A DNA stretch of 64,000 nt, taken from positions 288,301-352,300 of the forward strand of contig JANINJ010000006.1 in NCBI GenBank assembly GCA_024508855.1. The letters run 5' to 3'. The notes beneath the pieces are model-generated. The model saw only the letters and a list, made by a program, of their open reading frames with translations, had not been told where the DNA came from and searched no databases. Numbering within the stretch: position 1 is the stretch's first letter; each line of letters starts with the position of its first letter. The stretch comes from Xanthobacteraceae bacterium. Lineage in GTDB: Bacteria; Pseudomonadota; Alphaproteobacteria; Rhizobiales; Xanthobacteraceae. Positions 26,862 through 35,285 of the stretch are shown one piece after another. Position numbers and translations under genes: made by a program.

Positions 26862-27605
26862 ATGCTGACTCTCCATGGATCATCCAGGCTGGCATCGTTT
26901 GCGGTTGTTGCCCTGATTGCAGTCATGGCGATCCCTCCGGTCCAGGCCGAAGATTTCAATCCGTTTCAAACTCCCTTCTTTGGTTTCGACCCGTCGCCTC
27001 CTGCCCCTGAATCGGCGACGCCCGGAACAAGGATTACGGTCCGGCCCCGGCCTTACCTGCCCAAACAGCGTCGGGTGAGTTTTTGCGTGCGGACCTGCGA
27101 TGGCCGTTATTTTCCGCTTTCGGGCAGGACGACGAACGAGTCGCTGGCGCAGACGTGCAGCAATTTTTGCCCGGCAGCAGAGACGACCGTGTATTCCGGC
27201 TCCAGCATCGACGAGGCTGAAACTGCCGATGGCAAGGCGTACAAAAAATCCGCCAACGCCTTTCGTTATCGATCTGAACTGGTCTCAAACTGTTCCTGCA
27301 CGGCCAGCGGCGCGAGCGGACTCACGCATATGTCCATCGAAGACGATCAAACCATCCGCAAGGGCGACATCGTTGCCCAACCGGAAGGTCTGATGGTGGT
27401 GACCAGCGTAGGGCGCCGCCGCTCGGGCCTGGTTTTTCGACCGCTCTCGAAAGAACACGCGCTGGCTTACCGCATTGCTCCGCCGACGGTGGTTCGGGAA
27501 TCCCTGGCCAAGGCCCGCGCTGAAATGGAGAGCACCTTGTCGTCGGATCCAGCCGCCGAAACCACCCGCACAGCAAACAACAACCGCCGGCAACTTCAGG
27601 ACTGA
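26862..27605 (+). CDS. DUF2865 family exported protein
   Basis: 247 aa with a signal peptide ending at VQA (about residue 29). The central part VSFCVRTCDGRYFPLSGRTTNES ... CSNFCPAAETTVYSG is the DUF2865 signature, with six cysteines that could form disulfides in the periplasm. ATG 26862 is chosen because TGGAGA lies just upstream and the signal peptide starts there. Family function is unknown; it is common in rhizobia. Confidence 0.85.
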   Translation: MLTLHGSSRLASFAVVALIAVMAIPPVQAEDFNPFQTPFFGFDPSPPAPESATPGTRITVRPRPYLPKQRRVSFCVRTCDGRYFPLSGRTTNESLAQTCSNFCPAAETTVYSGSSIDEAETADGKAYKKSANAFRYRSELVSNCSCTASGASGLTHMSIEDDQTIRKGDIVAQPEGLMVVTSVGRRRSGLVFRPLSKEHALAYRIAPPTVVRESLAKARAEMESTLSSDPAAETTRTANNNRRQLQD

Positions 27606-27808
27606 GGCGCTCTCGCACAAAGCGCGGACGGGTCATACTATTGACGGGTCCCGCCACCCAACCAATTGAATAATAACACAAATATTGTCATGATGCTTCG
27701 CCACCTAAAAGACAGGTTCGGCTTTTACATCCTGTGGCATTCGGACACTCGTATCGGACGCCATCGTTTGATAGGGGAAGGCATACCCGCCTCGACTGAT
27801 CGGCAGAC

Positions 27809-28189
27809 ATGACCATCGCCGCAACATTCCGCGCCTCTTTTCGCACACCGGGCGCAGCATTCAGAAGCCGGCTTGCCCGGCTGCCGCTGGTGCTGCTGCT
27901 GACGGTCGGGATGTTGCTGTCGCTGATCCACTGCGCCGGCGATGCACTGAATATTGCGTCGGCCCCCGGGACGACCCTGGCCCTCAGTCAGGATCAGGGC
28001 TCCGTGCCCGATCCGCATCAGCAGCAGTTGCCCTGCCACAGTGGCCACTGCCTGTCCCACGTAACGGCTCAACCGGCGGCAACTGTGACGCTGCCGTCCG
28101 ATTTCGTTCCTCGCGCGCGCATCTTCCGTCAGGAACGATTCCCGGCCACGCTCGCCGGCTTGCCGCTGTTCAAACCACCCCGCGCCTGA
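27809..28189 (+). CDS. Small membrane-anchored Cys/His-rich protein upstream of a metal efflux system
   Basis: 126 aa. One hydrophobic stretch (about residues 24-42, LPLVLLLTVGMLLSLIHCAG) followed by a short periplasmic-looking part with HQQQLPCHSGHCLSH, a cluster of three His and two Cys suited to metal binding. It lies 125 bp upstream of the CzcB-type gene in the same direction. Small proteins of this kind (CzcI-like or DUF2946-like) often accompany CzcCBA pumps. The family assignment is a guess; the position and metal-binding cluster are what can be seen. Confidence 0.65.
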   Translation: MTIAATFRASFRTPGAAFRSRLARLPLVLLLTVGMLLSLIHCAGDALNIASAPGTTLALSQDQGSVPDPHQQQLPCHSGHCLSHVTAQPAATVTLPSDFVPRARIFRQERFPATLAGLPLFKPPRA

Positions 28190-28314
28190 CCTCGCACGGC
28201 CAATAGGCCGTCGCCCACACCCTGTTGCCGATGACGGCAGCAGGATCGTCGGCATGCGTTCTCTATCGTTTTGGCGAGGTCACGAGCTGTGAGGCTCGTT
28301 GCGGATCAATTGCA

Positions 28315-29469
28315 ATGTTCAGGATTCTTTTTACGGCGGTCGCGCTGACGCTCGGCCTGTGCCTTTCGGCTGCGGCCGACGGCAAATCATCATCCGGCGC
28401 GGATCATCATGAGGAAGCAATCCGGCTGACGGATCAGCAGGTCGACGCTGGCGGCTTCGCGATCGCCGACGTGCGCGGCGGCGAGCTCCGCAAACACATC
28501 GGCGTGCCGGGTACGATCGTCCCGAGCGGCGACCGCATCGCCCGCGTCGCGGTGCGGCTGCTCGGCACCGTGGTCGAACTGCGCAAGCGCCTCGGCGATC
28601 GCGTCGAGGCCGGCGACGTGGTGGCCGTAATCGAAAGCCGCGAGGTCGCCGACGCCAAGAGCGAATACCTGGCGGCGCGTCTCGTGTTCGATCTGCAGAA
28701 GACGCTGTTCGACCGCGCGGCGCGGCTGTTCGACAGCAAGGTTCTGAGCGAGAACGACTACCTGCGAGCGCGGACCACTTTCGAGGACGCCCGCGTCAAG
28801 ATCGAGACCGCTCGGCAGAAACTGTTCGCGCTGAGCCTGACGGCCGAACAGATCGAGGCGCTGCCGCAACAGCCGGTCGAGACGCTGCGCCGGCAGGAAC
28901 TGCGCGCGCCGATCGCGGGACGCGTCGCCGAGCGCCGGGTCGAAATCGGTTCGCTGGTCGGCCGTGAAGGGCAGGAAAGCGAGCTATACGTCATCGTCGA
29001 TGCCAGCGTGGTGTGGGCCGATCTCTCTGTACCGCCGGCAGAGCTGGCCAACGTTCGCGAAGGCCAAGAGATCACCATCACGGCCGGCGCGGAATCGTCG
29101 CCCGCGACGATCATGTTCGTCGGGCCGCTGCTCGATAAGGACACACGCAGCGCCCGCGTCGTGGCTTCGGTCGACAATGCCGATGGCAAGTGGCGGCCCG
29201 GCACATTTGTCACCGCCGAAATTCCCGTCGATCGAACCCGCGCCGATCTGGTGGTGCCGCTCACGGCGCTGCAATCGATCGATGGCACACCGGTCGTGTT
29301 CGTGCGCAATGCCGAAGGTTTCGACGCGCGCAAGGTCACCGTCGGCCGCCGCGACGGGCGGATCGCGGAAATCACCGCAGGGCTCAAGGCCGGCGAGAAG
29401 GTGGCCACGCTCAATACGTTTGTCCTCAAGGCCGATCTCGGAAAATCCGGGATCGCGCATACGGAGTGA
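28315..29469 (+). CDS. Heavy-metal RND efflux adaptor, CzcB/CusB type
   Basis: 384 aa periplasmic membrane-fusion protein: signal peptide (FRILFTAVALTLGLCLSAAA), a His-containing start (GADHHEE), lipoyl and barrel parts, and a helical hairpin at about residues 120-180. It links the RND pump to an outer-membrane channel. The ATG at 28315 begins the signal peptide; upstream frame is unlikely to be coding. The permease gene starts six bases after its stop. Confidence 0.92.
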   Translation: MFRILFTAVALTLGLCLSAAADGKSSSGADHHEEAIRLTDQQVDAGGFAIADVRGGELRKHIGVPGTIVPSGDRIARVAVRLLGTVVELRKRLGDRVEAGDVVAVIESREVADAKSEYLAARLVFDLQKTLFDRAARLFDSKVLSENDYLRARTTFEDARVKIETARQKLFALSLTAEQIEALPQQPVETLRRQELRAPIAGRVAERRVEIGSLVGREGQESELYVIVDASVVWADLSVPPAELANVREGQEITITAGAESSPATIMFVGPLLDKDTRSARVVASVDNADGKWRPGTFVTAEIPVDRTRADLVVPLTALQSIDGTPVVFVRNAEGFDARKVTVGRRDGRIAEITAGLKAGEKVATLNTFVLKADLGKSGIAHTE

Positions 29470-29474
29470 GGCAG

Positions 29475-32400
29475 ATGATCCGTCGCATTCTCGCACTCTC
29501 GATCCAGAACCGCTGGCTGATCGTTCTCGCCAGCCTCAGCATCATCGCGCTCGGCGCATGGTCGGTGGCGCGGCTGCCGATCGACGCGGTGCCGGACATC
29601 ACCAACAAGCAGGTGCAGGTCAACACCACGGCCTTCGCGCTGTCGCCGGTCGAGATGGAAAAGCAGGTGACGTTCCGAATCGAGACCGCGCTCGCCGGCA
29701 TTCCTGGCCTCGACCATGTGCGTTCGATCTCGCGCAACGGCTTCTCGCAGGTGACCGCCGTCTTCACCGAAAAGACCGACATCTATTTCGCGCGCCAGCA
29801 GGTCAACGAACGGCTGCAGGAGTTGCGGCCGCAATTGCCACCCGGCGCCGCGCCCAAAATGGGACCGGTCTCCACTGGCCTCGGCGAAATCTACATGTGG
29901 ACGGTGACATTCTCGCCCGACGCCTTGAAGAACGGCCCCTACGAGACGCCGGAAGGCGAACGGCTTACGACCGACATAGAGCGGTCCGCTTATCTGCGCA
30001 CGGTGCAGGACTGGATCGTGCGACCGCAGATCAAGAGCGTACCGGGCGTCGCCGGCGTCGATTCGATCGGCGGCTACGTCAAGCAATACCTGGTGCAGCC
30101 CGATCCGATCAAGCTGACGGCGCTCGGCCTGTCGTTCGACGATGTCGTCAAGGCGATCGAAGCCAACAATGCCAGCCGCGGCGCCAGCGTGATCGACCGC
30201 AACGGCGAGGGCATCGCGGTGCGCACCGGCGGCCGGCTGGAAAGCATCGCCGATATCGGCGCTGTCGTCGTCAGCACTCGCAGCAGCACTCCGGTGCATG
30301 TCCGCGACGTCGCGCAGGTCGTGATCGGCGGCGAGATCCGCACCGGCAGCGCCAGCGAAAACGGCAGGGAGGTCGTGGTCGGCACGGCGCTGATGCTGAT
30401 CGGCAGCAACAGCCGCACCGTCGCCAAGGCCGTCGATGCCAAGCTCGACATGGTCCGCCGCACCTTGCCGCCCGGCATTGAGATTCAAACCGTGCTCAAC
30501 CGGACGCAACTGGTCGACGCGACCGTCAAGACCGTCAGCACCAATCTCGCCGAAGGCGCGCTATTGGTGATCGCCGTGCTGTTCGCGATGCTGGGCAATT
30601 TCCGCGCGGCGTTCATCACCGCGCTGGTGATTCCACTGGCCATGCTGATGACGGCGACCGGCATGCTGCAGGGACGCATCAGCGCCAACCTGATGAGCCT
30701 CGGCGCACTCGACTTCGGCCTGATCGTCGATGGCGCGGTGATCATCACCGAAAACGCGCTGCGGCATCTCGCCGAAAAGCAGCAGGCACTGGCGCGCCCG
30801 CTGACGACACCGGAACGGCTCGAAACGGTGCAGGCGTCGGCGGAGGAAATGATCGCACCCAGCGTCTACGGTCAAGCCATCATCGTGCTGGTCTACGTGC
30901 CGCTGCTGACCTTCACCGGCGTCGAAGGCAAGATGTTCGAGCCGATGGCGCTGACCGTGATTCTGGCGCTGGTGGCGGCGTTCGTGCTGTCGCTTACTTT
31001 CGTGCCGGCGCTGATCGCTATCGTCATCACCGGCCGGGTCAGCGAGGGCGACAACGCCGCGGTGCGCTGGCTGAAGAAACTATACCGGCCCGTGTTGGCG
31101 CGCACCGTCAGCCGGCCGCTGCCCGCGCTGGTCGGGGCGGTCCTGCTGTTCGCGATCACCGCGCTGCTGTTTCTGCGGATCGGGCAGGAGTTCATTCCAA
31201 CGCTCGATGAAAAGAACATCGCCATGCACGCGCTGCGGATTCCCAGCACCAGCCTGACGCAATCACAAGCGATGCAACTCGATGTCGAGCGCAAGGTCTC
31301 CGCGCTGCCGCAGGTGGCGTTCGTGTTCTCGAAAACCGGCACCGCCGAGATCGCTTCCGATCCGATGCCGCCCAATGCGTCCGACACCTTCATCATCCTG
31401 AAGCCGCAGTCGCAGTGGCCCGATCCGAAGCTGACAAAGGATGCGCTGTTGAAGCAGATCGAGACGACGGTGCGCGACCTGCCCGGCAACGCCTACGAAT
31501 TCACCCAACCGATCCAGATGCGCTTCAACGAACTGTTGGCCGGCGTGCGTGGCGACGTCGCGGTGAAAATTTTCGGCGACGATTTGCAGCAACTGCTGAC
31601 GTCGGCAAATCAGGCGGCGGAGATCCTGCGCAACACGCGCGGCGCGACCGACGTGAAGGTCGAGCAAGCCAGCGGCCTCTCGGTGCTCGACATCAGCGTC
31701 GACAAGTCGGCGATCGCGAGGTTCGGCCTCAGCCTCGCGACGGTACAGGACGTCATCGGCACCGCGATCGGCGGCCGCGACGCCGGCGTGGTGTTCAAGG
31801 GCGACCGCCATTTCGAGATCGTGGTTCGCCTGCCGGAAACGCTTCGCAACGATCTCGATGCGCTGAAGAACCTGCCGGTGTCGCTGCCAAACCCCGGCAC
31901 CGGCGGCGCGCGGACCGTACCGCTCGGCCAGATGACGGCCTTCACCTTCAGCGAAGGCCCGAACCAGATCAGCCGCGAGAACGGCAAGCGCCTGATGATC
32001 GTCACTGCCAACGTGCGCGACCGCGATACGGCATCGGTGGTGAATGACGCACGCGAAAAGATCGACGCGCAGGTCAAGCTGCCGCCGGGAACCTGGATCG
32101 CCTGGGGTGGACAGTTCGAAAATCTGATCGCGGCGCGGCAACGACTGGCGCTGGTAGTGCCGGGATGTTTCCTGCTGATCTTCCTGCTGCTCACCGGCGC
32201 GCTCGGATCGGCGCGCGATGCGGCTCTGGTCTTCAGCGCGGTACCGCTGGCACTGACCGGCGGCGTGCTCGCGCTGTGGCTGCGCGGCCTTCCGTTCTCG
32301 ATCTCGGCCGCCGTGGGCTTCATCGCGCTGTCGGGCGTCGCCGTGCTCAACGGCCTCGTGATGCTGAGCTACATCAAGCAACTGATGACGCGCGGCACAG

Positions 32401-32675
32401 CCAGGCTCGACGCCATCCGCGAGGGCGCGCTGACCCGGCTGCGGCCGGTCAGCATGACGGCGCTGGTGGCCTCGCTCGGTTTCGTCCCCATGGCGCTGGC
32501 CACCGGCACCGGCGCCGAAGTGCAACGCCCTATCGCCACCGTGGTGATCGGCGGACTGGTGAGCGCAACCCTGCTGACCTTGCTGGTGCTACCCGCGCTT
32601 TACGCGCGGTTCGGCAAGGACCTGCCGAAAGCCGACGATGAGAAGGAAGAACCCCTGCGTGAGGCCGCAGAATGA
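29475..32675 (+). CDS. Heavy-metal RND efflux permease, CzcA/CusA type
   Basis: 1066 aa, HME-RND family proton antiporter exporting divalent or monovalent metal ions. N-terminal MIRRILALSIQNRWLIVL, RLPIDAVPDITNKQVQVNT, and in the fourth membrane helix GALDFGLIVDGAVIITENALR, which holds the acidic proton-relay residues of divalent-metal (Czc/Cnr-like) pumps (DFGxxxDGA). The start at 29475 was chosen by the N-terminus and spacing to the adaptor. No outer-membrane factor (CzcC) and no metal-responsive regulator is beside it. Confidence 0.93.
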   Translation: MIRRILALSIQNRWLIVLASLSIIALGAWSVARLPIDAVPDITNKQVQVNTTAFALSPVEMEKQVTFRIETALAGIPGLDHVRSISRNGFSQVTAVFTEKTDIYFARQQVNERLQELRPQLPPGAAPKMGPVSTGLGEIYMWTVTFSPDALKNGPYETPEGERLTTDIERSAYLRTVQDWIVRPQIKSVPGVAGVDSIGGYVKQYLVQPDPIKLTALGLSFDDVVKAIEANNASRGASVIDRNGEGIAVRTGGRLESIADIGAVVVSTRSSTPVHVRDVAQVVIGGEIRTGSASENGREVVVGTALMLIGSNSRTVAKAVDAKLDMVRRTLPPGIEIQTVLNRTQLVDATVKTVSTNLAEGALLVIAVLFAMLGNFRAAFITALVIPLAMLMTATGMLQGRISANLMSLGALDFGLIVDGAVIITENALRHLAEKQQALARPLTTPERLETVQASAEEMIAPSVYGQAIIVLVYVPLLTFTGVEGKMFEPMALTVILALVAAFVLSLTFVPALIAIVITGRVSEGDNAAVRWLKKLYRPVLARTVSRPLPALVGAVLLFAITALLFLRIGQEFIPTLDEKNIAMHALRIPSTSLTQSQAMQLDVERKVSALPQVAFVFSKTGTAEIASDPMPPNASDTFIILKPQSQWPDPKLTKDALLKQIETTVRDLPGNAYEFTQPIQMRFNELLAGVRGDVAVKIFGDDLQQLLTSANQAAEILRNTRGATDVKVEQASGLSVLDISVDKSAIARFGLSLATVQDVIGTAIGGRDAGVVFKGDRHFEIVVRLPETLRNDLDALKNLPVSLPNPGTGGARTVPLGQMTAFTFSEGPNQISRENGKRLMIVTANVRDRDTASVVNDAREKIDAQVKLPPGTWIAWGGQFENLIAARQRLALVVPGCFLLIFLLLTGALGSARDAALVFSAVPLALTGGVLALWLRGLPFSISAAVGFIALSGVAVLNGLVMLSYIKQLMTRGTARLDAIREGALTRLRPVSMTALVASLGFVPMALATGTGAEVQRPIATVVIGGLVSATLLTLLVLPALYARFGKDLPKADDEKEEPLREAAE

Positions 32676-32730
32676 GAAGCCGGTGTTCCGGCGAAATCGC
32701 CGGCACTTCTCGAATTTAAGTGTTGACTTT

Positions 32731-32748
32731 CGTTAGTCTATACTTACG
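32731..32748. promoter_or_regulatory. Imperfect palindrome in the arsR promoter region, possible operator
   Basis: CGTTAGT-CTAT-ACTTACG: 7-bp arms with one mismatch, 31 bp before the ArsR-type start codon. A TTGACT at 32723-32728 could be the -35 box, so a protein bound here would cover the promoter. Autoregulation by the downstream ArsR protein is plausible. Confidence 0.45.
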
Positions 32749-32779
32749 CTTTGAGCCAATCGAGCTGTAAGGCGAAGCA

Positions 32780-33103
32780 ATGATCAACGCTGAGCGAGCC
32801 CTCGACGCGCTCGGAGACCCGACGCGACGACGGGTGTTCGCCAAACTCCGCAACCGGGTCTGCACCGCCGGCGAGCTGGCGCAGGGAATGGACGTCTCCC
32901 GGCCTGCCGTTTCCCAGCATCTTCAGGTGCTTCGCGCGGCCGGACTGGTCGTGGTGCGGGCGGACGGCACGCGTCGTCTGTATCAGGCCGACAGCCGCGG
33001 CATCGACGCCGTGCGCCGATGGTTCGATGGCTTCTGGGACGAGACCTTGGAATCCTTCAGGCAAGCCGCCGAGAGTGCGGCGAACGAAAAAGGGAGGCCG
33101 TAA
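32780..33103 (+). CDS. ArsR-family winged-helix transcriptional regulator
   Basis: 107 aa. Pattern ALDALGDPTRRRVFAKLRNRVCTAGELAQGMDVSRPAVSQHLQVLRAAGLV...GTRRLYQ is the ArsR/SmtB helix-turn-helix. It lacks the usual paired metal-binding cysteines (one Cys only), as in the subgroup coupled to SRPBCC genes. Its stop overlaps the start of the SRPBCC gene by one base (TAATG), so the two are co-translated. Likely an autorepressor of this small operon. Confidence 0.93.
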   Translation: MINAERALDALGDPTRRRVFAKLRNRVCTAGELAQGMDVSRPAVSQHLQVLRAAGLVVVRADGTRRLYQADSRGIDAVRRWFDGFWDETLESFRQAAESAANEKGRP

Positions 33104-33603
33104 TGGCGGACCAGATCGATCTGAACTGGACGGACCCAAACAGCGTCCGCAAGGCAATCAGGGTGCAAGCCCCTCAAGCGATCGCATGGAAAGTCTTCAC
33201 CGAACAACTCGACGCGTGGTGGCCACTAGCCGTCTACAAAATCGGCAAGACCGCCGCGGTCAACGCGGTGATCGAACCGCGCGTCGGCGGCCGATGGTAT
33301 GAATGCGGCGATGACGGCAGCACCTGCGACTGGGGCCGCGTGCTGGCTTGGGAACCACCTTCCCGGCTCGTATTGGCGTGGGACATCAACGCGGATTTTC
33401 AATACGTGCCCGGCCTGGGAACGGAGATCGAAGTTCGCTTCATCGCGGAAAGCGCAAACACAACGCGCGTCGAACTTGAACACCGAAAACTGGACCGGTT
33501 CGGCGACCGCCGCGATCAGATGAGGACGATTTTCGACCAGACCGGAGACTGGGGCAAATTGCTGGCGTCGTTCGCGCAGGCCGCAGAACGCGCAACCGAT
33601 TGA
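33103..33603 (+). CDS. SRPBCC (AHSA1/START-like) domain protein
   Basis: 166 aa with the fold's typical N-terminus (IRVQAPQAIAWKVFTEQLDAWWPL), the glycine-rich IEPRVGGRWYE turn and the helix at the end. Such proteins have a hydrophobic ligand cavity; ligand unknown. AGGGAGG sits before the ATG. Operonic with the ArsR regulator upstream and the MAPEG gene 12 bp downstream. Confidence 0.9.
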   Translation: MADQIDLNWTDPNSVRKAIRVQAPQAIAWKVFTEQLDAWWPLAVYKIGKTAAVNAVIEPRVGGRWYECGDDGSTCDWGRVLAWEPPSRLVLAWDINADFQYVPGLGTEIEVRFIAESANTTRVELEHRKLDRFGDRRDQMRTIFDQTGDWGKLLASFAQAAERATD

Positions 33604-33615
33604 GCGGGGAATCAT

Positions 33616-33999
33616 ATGCCTCACTACACCGCAATCATCACGCTGATCGCCATCGCGGGTTACTTCGTGCTTGCCACGCAAGTCGCGGCCGCCCGGCAAA
33701 GATTCGGTGTGAAGCAACCGGCAACGACGGGCGATCCGAATTTCGAGCGAATTTTTCGAGCGCACGTCAACACGCTCGAATGGATGCCGACCTTCCTTGT
33801 GCCGCTGTGGCTTTGTGCGATCTATTTCAGCGATGCCGCAGCGGCAGTGCTGGGACTGATCTGGATCGCGGGACGGGTGTGGTATTTTCTCGGCTATAGC
33901 CGCGCGGTGGAGGGACGCCTTCCCGGCTTCTTCATCCAATCGACTGCATGCCTGCTCCTTTTCATCGGAGCGGTTGCCGGCGTCGTCATGCATGGATAA
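33616..33999 (+). CDS. MAPEG family membrane protein
   Basis: 127 aa, four membrane helices (about residues 4-26, 55-75, 77-95 and 105-125). FERIFRAHVNTLEWMPTFLVPLWL is the glutathione-binding signature of membrane-associated eicosanoid/glutathione metabolism proteins. Probably a glutathione-dependent detoxification enzyme. Last gene of the ArsR-SRPBCC-MAPEG operon; the tRNA-Leu island starts 50 bp downstream. Confidence 0.88.
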   Translation: MPHYTAIITLIAIAGYFVLATQVAAARQRFGVKQPATTGDPNFERIFRAHVNTLEWMPTFLVPLWLCAIYFSDAAAAVLGLIWIAGRVWYFLGYSRAVEGRLPGFFIQSTACLLLFIGAVAGVVMHG

Positions 34000-34048
34000 G
34001 GCAGCCGCCCCTCAATCGAGGAGTTTCGAATGCCAAAAAAAGCGGGGG

Positions 34049-34066
34049 TGGTGCCCAGGAAAGGAC
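34049..34066. repeat. Distal attachment-site repeat of the tRNA-Leu island
   Basis: TGGTGCCCAGGAAAGGAC is identical to the last 18 bases of tRNA-Leu(CAG) (37327-37344, read on the plus strand) and in the same orientation. Integration into a tRNA 3' end leaves exactly such a copy at the far edge. Confidence 0.88.
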
Positions 34067-34160
34067 GAGAGGGGAACTCTCGCTTGCCTCTTGTTTTGAC
34101 AGAGGAATTTCTCGGCTACCTCGTATTGCTTGTACCAGTTTAATGTACCGGTAGCAAGCA

Positions 34161-34658
34161 ATGAGAAAAGCAAGGGGCACTAATGTGAGAAAAGAGCGGA
34201 TACCCGAGGAGATCGCGGACGAGGAACGGCGCACGATACCGATGGGCCTCTACAACACCGCATGTTCGTATCACCTTGCGGCGCGAAAGCTGGAGAAGCT
34301 CGATCTACCGGGGACTCACCCGTCCATGCCCGTCGAGCTACTCGCCTTGCACACGATTGAGTTGTTTCTGAAGGCTTTCCTACGGCTCACGCACTCCGTC
34401 GCACAACTAAGCTCCCGCAATTTCGGTCACCGGCTGCCCGCGTTGGCCAGCGCGGCAAAGCAGAACAAGCTCGTGATCACGAAGAGGGACATGGCTGTGA
34501 TCGGCATGTGTGACCTCGAACTAGTATTTGGCGTTCGGTACATCAAAACAGGCTACTACGTTCGGCCACATACCGAAGACTTGCTGACGGTCTGCGATCA
34601 CCTTCGCTATCGCGTGAAGGTAAAGTTGCGACAAAGGAAGATCATGGTGCGGGGCTAG
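34161..34658 (+). CDS. Island protein with HEPN-like helical domain
   Basis: 165 aa. ACSYHLAARKLE ... VELLALHTIELFLKAFLRL ... FGHRLPALASAAKQN has the layout of HEPN-type four-helix proteins (a 'xxxAIELxLKAxL' helix followed by 'GHxLxxL'). No clear R-x4-6-H ribonuclease motif is seen. The start at 34161 has no strong ribosome-binding site; an internal ATG at 34242 (MGLYNTACSYHL) would remove a charged leader. Carried in the tRNA-Leu island; function unknown. Confidence 0.6.
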   Translation: MRKARGTNVRKERIPEEIADEERRTIPMGLYNTACSYHLAARKLEKLDLPGTHPSMPVELLALHTIELFLKAFLRLTHSVAQLSSRNFGHRLPALASAAKQNKLVITKRDMAVIGMCDLELVFGVRYIKTGYYVRPHTEDLLTVCDHLRYRVKVKLRQRKIMVRG

Positions 34659-34662
34659 CATT

Positions 34663-35202
34663 TCAGCCAATCGAAGTGGGCTCTGCGGCGCAGGATTGTG
34701 TCTTGAGAAGAATCGCCTCTAACCTGTCGTTGATGGCAACCACCAACTTATCCGTCATACACAAGAACAGCGTCAAATTACTTGCCGGTATTCTGAGGAT
34801 AGGCATTTCGACAATGTCGGTTGAAAAGTCTTCGCTTCGCCAAGGGCGTATCGAATAGCTTGAACTATCTGAGTGCGCGTAAACCTCATGACGCAAGACC
34901 AAGAGTTGATCATGCAAAACTTTCTCATCGTCGGAGTAGACGCCCAGAAGTTTTGATGGAAAATTCGGCCATCCCGCGCTCTTGGTGAAGGCTCGGCCGT
35001 AGGAAGTGACCAGTGCAGAAGTGTACGCTACCTGCTTGAAATAAACTGTCCCACGTCGCTCCCACGGTTGCGAATGCCACCCCTTCTTCAACAGGAAAGA
35101 GGCACAGGAGCGCGAAAATTCGATATCACGGCGCGACACAAATAGCTTGCTGTATTGCTGCCCGTCTCGCTCGCTTAATTGGACTTCTACCACGCAAGCC
35201 AC
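34663..35202 (-). CDS. Island protein with HEPN-like R-x5-H motif
   Basis: 179 aa from a GTG start at 35202. The segment DQLLVLRHEVYAHSD (R104 to H110) matches the R-x4-6-H motif of HEPN ribonucleases and the 'R(N/H)xxxAH' helix of the AbiU2/HEPN-AB5-like group. The rest is helical with no other motif I recognise. It is convergent with the first island gene (stops 4 bp apart) and divergent from the third. A toxin or abortive-infection role is inference. Confidence 0.6.
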   Translation of the reverse strand: MACVVEVQLSERDGQQYSKLFVSRRDIEFSRSCASFLLKKGWHSQPWERRGTVYFKQVAYTSALVTSYGRAFTKSAGWPNFPSKLLGVYSDDEKVLHDQLLVLRHEVYAHSDSSSYSIRPWRSEDFSTDIVEMPILRIPASNLTLFLCMTDKLVVAINDRLEAILLKTQSCAAEPTSIG

Positions 35203-35285
35203 TTTTCTCTAAATACACCGTAGCAACTAGTGTCAGGCCCCCGGGCTCCTTAGTAAAGTTATTTCCTGAAGATGAGGATCATTCA

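Noticed and set aside
28758-30509. Open frame of about 583 codons on the minus strand opposite the CzcB and CzcA genes
   Set aside because: Spans two real genes and their junction; no motif.
32676-32712. Hairpin after the CzcA gene (CCGGCG-AAAT-CGCCGG) considered as a terminator
   Set aside because: Only a 6-bp core stem and no T-run follows; too weak to call.
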